64,000 bases of DNA from Croceitalea marina. Lineage in GTDB: Bacteria > Bacteroidota > Bacteroidia > Flavobacteriales > Flavobacteriaceae. The notes under the pieces are model-generated. The model was not told the DNA's origin. It made no database searches and saw only the letters and a program-made list of their open reading frames with translations. Where the stretch lies: NCBI RefSeq assembly GCF_042684265.1, contig NZ_JBHULB010000007.1:124001-188000 (forward strand), given 5' to 3'. Positions 8,850 to 16,385 of this stretch are shown piece after piece. Position 1 is the stretch's first letter, and each line of letters starts with the position of its first letter. A program made the translations under genes and the position numbers.

Positions 8850-9443
8850 TTACTGATTTACCTTAAAGTTGAACTTTATAGATACTTTCTCCCAACTCAA
8901 TGAAATTGTACCTTCGTTATCATTAATCTTATTCACTTGATATGCCAAGTGTTCTGTTACTTCGTCTGAAATGATAGGCTTAACTTTGAAGCGCAAGACA
9001 TCATCTTTTTTGTCGTATTCATCCTTTCCGTGTTGGTCCCAATTTGAATTAAAAATTATAGTCCATTCATCTTTTGATGGAATTGTGAAAAATCCATATT
9101 TGCCGGCAGGCAACATTTTACCATCAATAACTAAATCCTTATTCATTTCTACCCAGGTAGCCATATGAGCACCCGCCTGCCATACTTGGTCATAAGCCAA
9201 CAATCCACCAAAAACGATTCTATTTCTTACTCCTGGTGATGAATAATCTATATGAATATGGGCATCGCCTATCATTGCCATTGTTGATGTATGTGGGCTT
9301 AAAGGTTTCTTTTTATCTGGTTGTGCAGAAGTTTCTGAAGCTTTTTCCTCAACAACTACCTCTTTCACTTCTTTCACCTCTTTTTTACAAGAGGCACCTA
9401 AAAAAGCGATAAGTAATACAGAAAGATGGATATATTTTTTCAT
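8850..9443 (-). CDS. DUF2911 lipoprotein
   Basis: 197 residues. A signal peptide with lipobox LGASC (Cys about residue 19) is followed by a Lys/Glu/Val linker and a DUF2911 domain (about 50-195), recognisable from SSPGVRNRIVFGGL, QVWQAGAHMAT and LPAGKYGFFTIP. DUF2911 proteins are common secreted or lipid-anchored proteins of Bacteroidota without a known activity. It sits in a tight leftward cluster between an NTF2-like protein (6 bp away) and the PepSY protein (1 bp away). Confidence 0.85.
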   Translation of the reverse strand: MKKYIHLSVLLIAFLGASCKKEVKEVKEVVVEEKASETSAQPDKKKPLSPHTSTMAMIGDAHIHIDYSSPGVRNRIVFGGLLAYDQVWQAGAHMATWVEMNKDLVIDGKMLPAGKYGFFTIPSKDEWTIIFNSNWDQHGKDEYDKKDDVLRFKVKPIISDEVTEHLAYQVNKINDNEGTISLSWEKVSIKFNFKVNQ

Positions 9444-9449
9444 TAGATT

Positions 9450-9932
9450 TTACTTTATATTTCTTGATGAAGAATGTGTTTTAATAATTTTCCATTTACC
9501 ATCTATCTTCTTTAAAATTGATGTTGCCACTCCTTTTTTCTTTATGGTTCTAGAATTGCCCTTATCATCAGGGTTTAGAACGATGGTATAGATATAGGTT
9601 TCTGTTGTAAATGCATAAGGTGCATCTACTTGTACATCGATTTCATAATCTGAAAATGTAAAACTTTTAAAGTGCCCTAATTCTGGACCCAAATGATGCT
9701 CTATATAGTGGCTGTAAGTTCCTTCTACGCCTCCAGATTCAAACACTTTAGAGTCTTTTGTAAATAACTCGAATGTACCTTCTGTAGTAAGGTTTTGCAA
9801 GGCATCTTTGTATGATTTCATTACTTCAAGAACAGTTTCTTTCTCTGTTTCTAAATCTCTGTTTTGGCTATAGATTTGACTAGTTGCAAATAACAATAGC
9901 GTTAAGAATGCTGTAAGTTTTAGTGTTTTCAT
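9450..9932 (-). CDS. Secreted NTF2/SnoaL-like protein
   Basis: 160 residues. A signal peptide cleaved near QIYSQ precedes one NTF2-like alpha+beta domain (DUF4440/SnoaL type): a helical start with VLEVMKSYKDALQN, strands with YSHYIEHHLGPELGH, and a C-terminal KIDGKWKIIKTHSSS. The fold is used both for catalysis and for small-ligand binding. The three His residues around 83-92 could be ligands. It is followed after 6 bp by the DUF2911 gene and preceded after 20 bp by a K+ channel gene. No specific role can be assigned. Confidence 0.75.
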   Translation of the reverse strand: MKTLKLTAFLTLLLFATSQIYSQNRDLETEKETVLEVMKSYKDALQNLTTEGTFELFTKDSKVFESGGVEGTYSHYIEHHLGPELGHFKSFTFSDYEIDVQVDAPYAFTTETYIYTIVLNPDDKGNSRTIKKKGVATSILKKIDGKWKIIKTHSSSRNIK

Positions 9933-9952
9933 AATTTTGGTTTTATTAAGTT

Positions 9953-10510
9953 TTATTTATTGACGTGTATTCTATTTATGTTGGCTATACCAAATACGAG
10001 TACCAAAAAGCTTAAAAAAACTTCCATCATCACTAAAAGTTTTCCTGAAATAGTTAATGGTACTATATCTCCAAAACCAACAGATGAAAAAGTGATTAAG
10101 CTGAAGTATGTAAACTCAAAGAATTGCAAAAAAGAGGAACCATTGAGTACTGTAGCAATTTTAAAACTTTCTGAATTCAATACGTACAACGCTAGATAAT
10201 CTGCCGAAAATGAAAGGACAATCAAAACAATTAATACGCCAAATAATGTTAGAACGTGCGTAAGCTGATGACTTTCCCCTATTATTTTACTTAATTGTAT
10301 AAAAGTGAGCCTGACAATAAAAACTGTTTTAATCAGAGCCAAACCAACAATTAAAAACGGTAGGAATGAGCTATCCGAATTCTCATAAATCCAAAACAGA
10401 TAACTCAATGACACAATAGTCACTACGCTAGTGGTAAACAATACTTTTTTAAAAAGCTGTTCGTAAAAGCCTGTGTTGTTTGATATTTTTGTTATGTTCT
10501 CCATACTCAC
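9953..10510 (-). CDS. Two-pore-helix-type potassium channel protein
   Basis: 185 residues with about four hydrophobic spans. The last two bracket a pore loop containing TFSSVGFGDIVP, a variant of the potassium selectivity filter (TVGYGD). It fits the Ion_trans_2 family of small bacterial K+ channels. No RCK/TrkA-N regulatory domain follows; the protein ends a few residues after the last span (IHVNK). It sits within the copper island between a 44-aa Cys-rich protein and the NTF2-like gene. A link to membrane-potential balance during metal efflux is only a guess. Confidence 0.8.
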   Translation of the reverse strand: MSMENITKISNNTGFYEQLFKKVLFTTSVVTIVSLSYLFWIYENSDSSFLPFLIVGLALIKTVFIVRLTFIQLSKIIGESHQLTHVLTLFGVLIVLIVLSFSADYLALYVLNSESFKIATVLNGSSFLQFFEFTYFSLITFSSVGFGDIVPLTISGKLLVMMEVFLSFLVLVFGIANINRIHVNK

Positions 10511-10524
10511 TTTGGTTAATACTC

Positions 10525-10659
10525 TTAATCAAATAATTGAAGTGCCAATGCACCACCAATTATTAATATAAGTATTGCGTATACTATATAATTGAACCAT
10601 TTTCTAACTACAGATTTCTCTGTTTTGTTATAGCAACCGTCCTTGCAGCAATCTTTCAT
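10525..10659 (-). CDS. Small Cys-rich single-span protein (44 aa)
   Basis: Reading frame from ATG 10659 to TAA 10525. The N-terminus MKDCCKDGCYNKTEK has three cysteines in six residues (positions 4, 5 and 9). It is followed by one hydrophobic span (about 22-40) and a short end. It lies 14 bp upstream of the K+ channel start and in the same direction, so it probably leads that transcript. The cysteine cluster ahead of a membrane span resembles small metal-handling peptides seen beside copper genes in flavobacteria, but I know no family for it. Too short for most gene callers. Confidence 0.5.
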   Translation of the reverse strand: MKDCCKDGCYNKTEKSVVRKWFNYIVYAILILIIGGALALQLFD

Positions 10660-10719
10660 TACACTACTCTAGTTAAATTAAATTATAATTTTGCTTCATT
10701 ATTATTTTCTCTTTAAACA

Positions 10720-11066
10720 GCACCTGAAAATGAGAGTTAGACGCTATCCATCAATCAAAAAACAGGTTCTTCTCTCAAAATCAAGTGCATTTAATTAAAC
10801 TTCTCTTTTTCAAAAGCTTATGTTTTGCCTGAAAAAGGAAGAGAGATACTATATTATAGGGGATTATTCTCTCTCCCTTGCACAGGCTGCTATTAACCAA
10901 ATCAACTTTTCTTTTTCAGAAAATCCATTGTGCCTAATTAAGAGAAAGGGCCTCATAACCAACCAACTAAAAACATGCGCCCTTTCTCTTATTAGGACTT
11001 TTATTTTTGCCTGACCTGGGAAGGAACTAACACTAACCATCAACTATTTTTCCTTCCCACGACAGG
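10720..11066. repeat. Array of four related stem-loops in a non-coding gap
   Basis: The 498-bp gap 10660-11157 has no convincing gene but holds four consecutive stem-loops: 10720-10788, 10827-10887, 10933-10996 and 11009-11066. Three share one plan. A 4-5 bp outer stem (GCAC/GTGC, GCCTG/CAGGC, CCTG/CAGG) is followed by a 3x3 internal loop and a purine/pyrimidine inner stem of 6-12 bp; the first copy adds a 3-bp helix between the two. The third copy has one nearly continuous 18-bp stem (CCTAAT outward). Inner-stem sequences differ between copies while pairing is kept, and loops of 21-35 bases are rich in A and C. The T-rich spacers before copies 2 and 3 also resemble each other. The transcribed strand and the function are unknown. 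Confidence 0.6.
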
Positions 11067-11157
11067 ACTTCTAACTATTCAGATATCCTTGTCATTTTAT
11101 CATCTTATGTTAACTAATAAACCAGAAGAATGTATAAAGACATAAGGAAGGGATTAT

Positions 11158-11724
11158 CTATTGAATAGTCTTTTGAACTTTCCCGCACTTAAGCATTTTA
11201 CTTCCATAATATGGGTTTCTCACCTCTTCTTTTGTACTTAACCAAGAACTACCCTTATCGTACATTGGGCAAAACTGTTCATACAGCGTATTCTTAGTGC
11301 CAGTTATAGCTACCATATCCGTAATATCCTTACTTAATGTCTTAAAATGTTCTCTTTGATGGCCTATTTCACTTTTTGCAATATGCTCTGCGTGCTCTGT
11401 AGCATCTTCAATAATATCCGTCAATTCTTTTTGCTCTCCTGCGGTGTAATTTGACTTGTCAAATGCCTTTAGTGAAGCCGCCAATTTAGAACCTGCCTCA
11501 GCTGCTTTTTTAGAATCATCTGCTACCAATACATCCTTCAAGCTGAAATAATCACTTAAAATCGCTTCAGATTTCATATTCATCATTTTACTATGGCCCA
11601 TTTTCTTACCATTTTTTTCCATTTTACCATGGTCATGATTATGCCCATCTTGTGCATAAGTGAAAGATACTGCTAACAATAGCATTGTTGCGATACTCAT
11701 TTTTAAATTTTTCATTCTTTTCAT
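11158..11724 (-). CDS. Secreted DUF3347 protein, His/Met-rich N-terminus
   Basis: 188 residues. A signal peptide (cleaved near FTYAQ) is followed by a His/Met-rich stretch (DGHNHDHGKM, then MGHSKMMNMK; about 25-52) and a DUF3347 domain (about 55-188). The domain has conserved HAEHIAKSEIGHQREHF, FCPMYD and RNPYYGSKMLKCGKV. The same domain ends the CusB adaptor and forms the gene at 12194-12814. His, Met and Cys in fixed positions suggest copper binding in the periplasm, though the family has no proven function. It is 16 bp downstream of the haem-binding-domain gene and is last in the oxidase/efflux transcript before the stem-loop array. Confidence 0.85.
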   Translation of the reverse strand: MKRMKNLKMSIATMLLLAVSFTYAQDGHNHDHGKMEKNGKKMGHSKMMNMKSEAILSDYFSLKDVLVADDSKKAAEAGSKLAASLKAFDKSNYTAGEQKELTDIIEDATEHAEHIAKSEIGHQREHFKTLSKDITDMVAITGTKNTLYEQFCPMYDKGSSWLSTKEEVRNPYYGSKMLKCGKVQKTIQ

Positions 11725-11740
11725 TTTTAATTGTTCTTAA

Positions 11741-12193
11741 TTATAAACTGTCTTTTAAATTTTCTATATACTTAACTAGCTGCTGGGTTTCTTCTTCTGA
11801 AAACTTTGCGTCTTTATGAATCAAAGTGTAAGAATCCAGAGGCATTTCGCCACTTTCAATCTGCTTAATAATGGATCTAAGTTTACTTGCTTTTCTTCTA
11901 CTAGACAACGAATCCCATTCATTAAAATTCAATTCTGCCTTGCCTTCTTTTATATGGTCTTCCAGCAACCAGGCTACCGGTTGCACCTTGTTGTACCAAG
12001 GATATTTTGTGTTGTTACTGTGACAATCATAGCAAGAGACTTGTAATTTGTTCTTGATATCACTTGGGACATCATTTACCAACATAAAGTCGGTTTTTGG
12101 AACACCTTCACTTTGATTGCGTGTTGTGGGGATAAATTGAATCCCCACAAACACTACCAATAAAACTATCGCTATGATTTTTACTACTTTCAT
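11741..12193 (-). CDS. Haem-binding-domain (Haem_bd) periplasmic protein
   Basis: 150 residues. An N-terminal hydrophobic anchor (about 4-22) precedes a domain with a c-type haem motif CYDCH (about residues 54-58) followed by SNNTKYPWYNKVQPVAW, the Haem_bd signature of Bacteroidota. The C-terminal helix EEETQQLVKYIENLK is also typical. It probably carries one covalent haem on the periplasmic side. It sits directly between two DUF3347 genes (0 and 16 bp gaps), so a redox role coupled to copper handling is likely, but this is inferred from position. Confidence 0.85.
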   Translation of the reverse strand: MKVVKIIAIVLLVVFVGIQFIPTTRNQSEGVPKTDFMLVNDVPSDIKNKLQVSCYDCHSNNTKYPWYNKVQPVAWLLEDHIKEGKAELNFNEWDSLSSRRKASKLRSIIKQIESGEMPLDSYTLIHKDAKFSEEETQQLVKYIENLKDSL

Positions 12194-12814
12194 TTAGTTA
12201 ATTTCTCGCTGTACTTTACCGCACTTCAGCATTTTGCTACCGTAATAAGGATTGCGGACTTCTTCCTTTGTACTTAACCACGCCGTACCGCCATCATACA
12301 TAGGGCAGAACTGCTCGTAGAGTTTCATCTCTGTTCCTGTTATAGCAACCATATCTATTACATCCTTACTTAAAACTTTAAAGTGCTCTCGCTGATGTGC
12401 TATATCACTTTCAGAAATATGTTCTGCATGCTCCACAGCATCTTCGATGATATCTTTTAAATCTGCTTTTTGACTGTCTGAATAATTTGCTGAAATATCA
12501 AGACTCCCTAAAGATTTTGCTAAGGCTGCCCCGAGTTCTTTGGCTTTTAAATTATCATCTGCTACCAAGGCATCTTTAAGACTGAAATAGTCATCTAATA
12601 CAGTTTGTGAATTGCCATTTCCACTCATTGCCATTTCCTTTTTCTCACCATCATGATGCCCATCGGAATTATCGTGGTTCATTTTTGAATGGTCTTCCTC
12701 AGTACTCGTTTCAGAATTGGTACTGCTTTCTGTTTTAGCATCTTTACAAGACACTGCTGTTAAGGTTACAAATGCTATTGCAACCACTCCAAATACTAAT
12801 TTTAATTTGCTCAT
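12194..12814 (-). CDS. DUF3347 lipoprotein
   Basis: 206 residues from ATG 12814. I prefer this to the frame's first ATG, eight codons earlier, because it gives a clean signal peptide (MSKLKLVFGVVAIAFVTL) with lipobox AVSC. A His-rich linker (EEDHSKMNHDNSDGHHDGEKK) is followed by a DUF3347 domain with HAEHISESDIAHQREHF, FCPMYDG and RNPYYGSKMLKCGKV. It is nearly the same domain as in the 11158-11724 protein, so the pair probably arose by duplication, one copy soluble and one lipid-anchored. It abuts the haem-binding-domain gene and follows the multicopper oxidase gene by 32 bp. Confidence 0.85.
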   Translation of the reverse strand: MSKLKLVFGVVAIAFVTLTAVSCKDAKTESSTNSETSTEEDHSKMNHDNSDGHHDGEKKEMAMSGNGNSQTVLDDYFSLKDALVADDNLKAKELGAALAKSLGSLDISANYSDSQKADLKDIIEDAVEHAEHISESDIAHQREHFKVLSKDVIDMVAITGTEMKLYEQFCPMYDGGTAWLSTKEEVRNPYYGSKMLKCGKVQREIN

Positions 12815-12846
12815 TTTTATTTGTTTAAAGTTTATCATTTATAGTT

Positions 12847-15165
12847 TTAAAATCTGGCTAAAAGGCCACCACCCCAACCATATACATTATTATAATTTCC
12901 TTGTATTGAAAAATTTCTTGAAAGGATATAAGAAGCTCCTACCAACCATTGGGTCTCACCTTCATAAGAACTATTATTTTCTAAATCATTGACCCAACCA
13001 AAGTCGGCTCTATATTCATATTCCCCTTCCAGAAAAATTCTTGGAAAAATCAATATCTCTCTATCCAACCGTATTCTTGGGCGCAATTGATGGTCCATAC
13101 TCACATCTACGTTAAATCTGTAAGGCGTGAAATATTTTAAACCTACCAATCCTACGGTATTAAATTCATCATAAGAATTTGGGATTTCGGTTTCAGTATT
13201 TACACCTACATAAACACGTACCCAATCATTCAAATACCTGTTATAATTTACTTCTATTTCGGCATTTTGGTCATAATCAAATTCGGCACGTAATCCAAAT
13301 TCGTTACGAATGTTGCTCGTCGTTAAAAAGAGTTCATTAAAGTTTGAACCTATCCGCGCAGCTCCCCACGAGTAATACAGGTCTGTTTCATCCACTAGCT
13401 TTTGAGCTGGAAATTCTTTCATCCTTTCGTCTCTTGGTGTATCATAACTAAATACTCTTGCCATACCACCCATCATATGATATAGTACGTGACAATGAAA
13501 AATCCAATCACCAACTTCTTCATTATAGAACTCTATAATCACTTTTTGCATTGGTGGCACGTTAACCGTGTGCTTTAATGGTGAACGCTCCCCATTTTCA
13601 TTAATCACCCTGAAAAAATGTCCGTGAAGGTGCATTGGGTGATGCATCATTGTTATGTTATTTAAGGTGATTCTTGTAACCTCACCGCCTTTAATTTTAA
13701 TATTATCGGTTTCTGACAATGGTACGCCATTCATACTCCAAATGTATCGTTGCATATTTCCGGTTAGATTAAGCAGTATCTCATTTACTGGCGCATCTGT
13801 CTCAAAAGTGGTATTCTCTTTTGCCTTTAAAAAATCATAGTTGAAATAGGTTTTACGAGTACTGTAATCGAAAACGGAACTGTCTTTTTTCATCTTGGAC
13901 GTATCATGATTCATATGACCTTTCATTTTGTCCGATGTTTCGTTATGGTTCATTGACATCGAGTCCTTTTTCATCTCCATCGTATTGCCCATATTCATTT
14001 TCATCTGCCCATCCTTCATATCCATCTTCATCCCGTACTTTTGCATTAATACTTCTGGCGTTTTTTTCTTTTGATTGCCCACCATTGCAGGTGCACCCAT
14101 CTTCATATCCATTTTTGCCATTTGCTTCATCATTTCCACTTTGTCTGGTCTGTCTATTACAACTGCGGGAAAAAGTGTTCCTTGTCCTAGATGTAAAGAG
14201 GTGTTACCAGAACCATCTTGCGTTGTGGCAGTAATCTCTAAAGTACCTTCCGGGATAGTTACTATCACATCATAGGTTTCGGCTATTCCAAAAAGAAATC
14301 GGCTTTTATGCACAGGTTCCACATCTATACCGTCACTCGCAACTATGATTGGGTTGCCTCCACCAAAATCCATCCAATAATAGGTGGATGCTGAAGCATT
14401 TATAAAGCGAAGTCTGACCTTTTCACCTGGCTTAAACTCTGGGTATTCTGCTACTTTTTTTCCATTGGTCAAAAATGCTGGATAGTAGATATCCGAAATG
14501 TCAGCTCCTTCCATACGGTCTCGCCAAAATTTAAATTGTGCGGCCAATGCACCTTCTTTAATGACTCGACTCAATGGTACTGCTGTACCTTTTTTTACCT
14601 GATACCACTCGTTACCTCTTTTGAGGTTGCGTAATACATTTAGTGGTTTTTCATTGGTCCAGTCAGACAGCATTACAATCAAATCTTTATCATAATCCAA
14701 TGTTTTTTCTTTGGGCTGAATGATAATGGAACCAAAAACCCCCTTTTGTTCTTGAAGCATTGTATGAGAATGGTACCAATAGGTACCTGATTGGTTAATA
14801 GGGATTCTGTATTGAAACGTCTCTCCAGGTTCAATTGGCGGTGTATTTAAATAAGGAACACCATCATAGAAATTTGGAAGAATTAGCCCGTGCCAGTGTA
14901 CTGAAGTTTCTTCGTCCATTTTATTAGTTACATTGATTATCGCAAGGTCACCTTCATCAAATTCTAACGTAGGACCAGGAATACTGCCGTTGATGGTCAT
15001 TGCTTTTGCAGTTACACCACCAAGTGTCATTTCATTCTTCTCAATAGTCAGGTTATACTCCTTAATATGTCGCCCTTCTTCTTTTCTGTCATCGCCGTTT
15101 GTACCAACTTGGGCAAAAATTGAAGAGGTAAATAGTAATAGTGCTATTATATTTATTATTCTCAT
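12847..15165 (-). CDS. copA: CopA-type multicopper oxidase fused to a CopB-like domain
   Basis: 772 residues. After a signal peptide come three cupredoxin domains with all four copper motifs: HWHG at about 90-93, WYHSH at 130-134, HPMHLHGH near 507-514 and HCHVLYHMMGGM near 560-571. A Met-rich insert (about 350-430, many MKMD/MKM repeats) is typical of CopA/CueO Cu(I) oxidases. The last 180 residues do not belong to an oxidase; they resemble the outer-membrane protein CopB (YYSWGAARIGSN, DREILIFPRIFLEGE, ending in GGGLLARF). Normally copA and copB are separate genes. Likely role: oxidising periplasmic Cu(I) and tethering the enzyme to the outer membrane. It follows the tolC-like gene by 2 bp. 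Confidence 0.88.
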   Translation of the reverse strand: MRIINIIALLLFTSSIFAQVGTNGDDRKEEGRHIKEYNLTIEKNEMTLGGVTAKAMTINGSIPGPTLEFDEGDLAIINVTNKMDEETSVHWHGLILPNFYDGVPYLNTPPIEPGETFQYRIPINQSGTYWYHSHTMLQEQKGVFGSIIIQPKEKTLDYDKDLIVMLSDWTNEKPLNVLRNLKRGNEWYQVKKGTAVPLSRVIKEGALAAQFKFWRDRMEGADISDIYYPAFLTNGKKVAEYPEFKPGEKVRLRFINASASTYYWMDFGGGNPIIVASDGIDVEPVHKSRFLFGIAETYDVIVTIPEGTLEITATTQDGSGNTSLHLGQGTLFPAVVIDRPDKVEMMKQMAKMDMKMGAPAMVGNQKKKTPEVLMQKYGMKMDMKDGQMKMNMGNTMEMKKDSMSMNHNETSDKMKGHMNHDTSKMKKDSSVFDYSTRKTYFNYDFLKAKENTTFETDAPVNEILLNLTGNMQRYIWSMNGVPLSETDNIKIKGGEVTRITLNNITMMHHPMHLHGHFFRVINENGERSPLKHTVNVPPMQKVIIEFYNEEVGDWIFHCHVLYHMMGGMARVFSYDTPRDERMKEFPAQKLVDETDLYYSWGAARIGSNFNELFLTTSNIRNEFGLRAEFDYDQNAEIEVNYNRYLNDWVRVYVGVNTETEIPNSYDEFNTVGLVGLKYFTPYRFNVDVSMDHQLRPRIRLDREILIFPRIFLEGEYEYRADFGWVNDLENNSSYEGETQWLVGASYILSRNFSIQGNYNNVYGWGGGLLARF

Positions 15166-15167
15166 TT

Positions 15168-16385
15168 TTATTGTGTTAAGTAATTAATCAAGGCATATTG
15201 TATATAATAGCCCTTAATAGATTCAATAAGATTGATTTGAAATTTTAACTGTAACTCCTGAACGTCTAATACATCATTAAAATCAATAGTACCCGTCTCA
15301 TAATTTCTTATTAGGATTTGTTCAGCATCATTGGCTTGCTTCAAATTATCTGATTGAATATTGAACTTAATTCTTGTTGTCTCTCTACTATATTGCGCAT
15401 CTGCAAGTAACGTCTCTAGTTTGTTTAGCCTATCTGCTTTTTGAGATTGTATTTGTAACTGTTTTAATTCATTCTGCTTTGTTACAGACTTATACTTGTT
15501 ATTGAAAATTGGAATTGAAATAGATACCATTGGCATTACTATATCTTTTCCGTTATCACTGAAACTCAAATCAGGACGTTCAGAAACTGGCACATAATCC
15601 AAACCAAAACCTATGTTGGGTGCACTTTCTTTCTGATTTAATAACTCTGATTGTTCAACCGATTCGTATAACTTATCATACCTCAGCAGTTCAGGATTTA
15701 ACTGAAGATTTTCGGTTAATATTAATGCATCCTCCTCTGGAATAAACATCTCCTCAACAACGGTTACCGTAATAGTTTCATCACGATTTAATAGATTGTT
15801 GAAAGCTACTTGTTCAGCAAGGTAATCTTGCTCCAGTACATCTTTTTTCTGTACAAGTTCATTTTGTCTTATTTGAAGGCGCAGTACGTCTACTGCAGAT
15901 GCCTTACCAACTTCTACCGAGGTTAGTGCAAGGCGTTCATAAGTTTCTAAAAGCTCAATATTCTCATCTAAAACACGTTGTTTTGCTCTGATGGCATATA
16001 GCTTATAATAAGATTGAGATACTGCTAGGGCAAGTTTTCGCTTGGCAATCGCAATATCTACATATTGAGTTTCTGCCATTGAACTTGCGTAATTTTCTCT
16101 AGCTGTAATGGTTCCAAACCAAGGCAACATTTGCTTAACTGAAAAACGTGCGCGTTGTGCTCCTGTGCGGGTTTCGGGTTCACTCACAAAATAGCCAGCA
16201 CTTACTTGAGTATCTGGTAAGGTATTGACCTCATTTACTTTTTCTTCGGCTATGTTATACCGCAATTCAAAAGCTTGAATTTCTGGATTATTCCTTTCAG
16301 CTTCCTGAATATAAGACACTAACTCTTGTGCATTTGTTTTCGTGAAAGCGAAAACAACTATTCCTATTAAAATTATATATCTCAT
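15168..16385 (-). CDS. TolC-family outer-membrane efflux channel (CusC-like)
   Basis: 405 residues with a signal peptide (cleaved near TNAQ) and two long alpha-helical OEP repeats with the usual pattern (AIRAKQRVLDENIELLETYE, LEVDVLRLQ-type, then QKADRLNKLETLLADAQ). It is slightly shorter than E. coli TolC. In the Cus system this trimer forms the exit duct through the outer membrane. Its start overlaps the pump gene stop by 4 bp and the oxidase follows after 2 bp, which ties it to copper efflux. Confidence 0.9.
   Translation of the reverse strand: MRYIILIGIVVFAFTKTNAQELVSYIQEAERNNPEIQAFELRYNIAEEKVNEVNTLPDTQVSAGYFVSEPETRTGAQRARFSVKQMLPWFGTITARENYASSMAETQYVDIAIAKRKLALAVSQSYYKLYAIRAKQRVLDENIELLETYERLALTSVEVGKASAVDVLRLQIRQNELVQKKDVLEQDYLAEQVAFNNLLNRDETITVTVVEEMFIPEEDALILTENLQLNPELLRYDKLYESVEQSELLNQKESAPNIGFGLDYVPVSERPDLSFSDNGKDIVMPMVSISIPIFNNKYKSVTKQNELKQLQIQSQKADRLNKLETLLADAQYSRETTRIKFNIQSDNLKQANDAEQILIRNYETGTIDFNDVLDVQELQLKFQINLIESIKGYYIQYALINYLTQ

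Noticed and set aside
10820..11014. A 64-residue rightward reading frame in the gap between copper genes
   Set aside because: It runs through two of the stem-loops, has no protein-like pattern, and opposes the direction of the whole island. The stem-loops explain the sequence better.
10720..11066. CRISPR array, integron attC cassette array or retron RNA
   Set aside because: The copies are not direct repeats with unique spacers, no RYYYAAC/GTTRRRY attC core sites are present, and no cas, integron integrase or reverse transcriptase gene is nearby.
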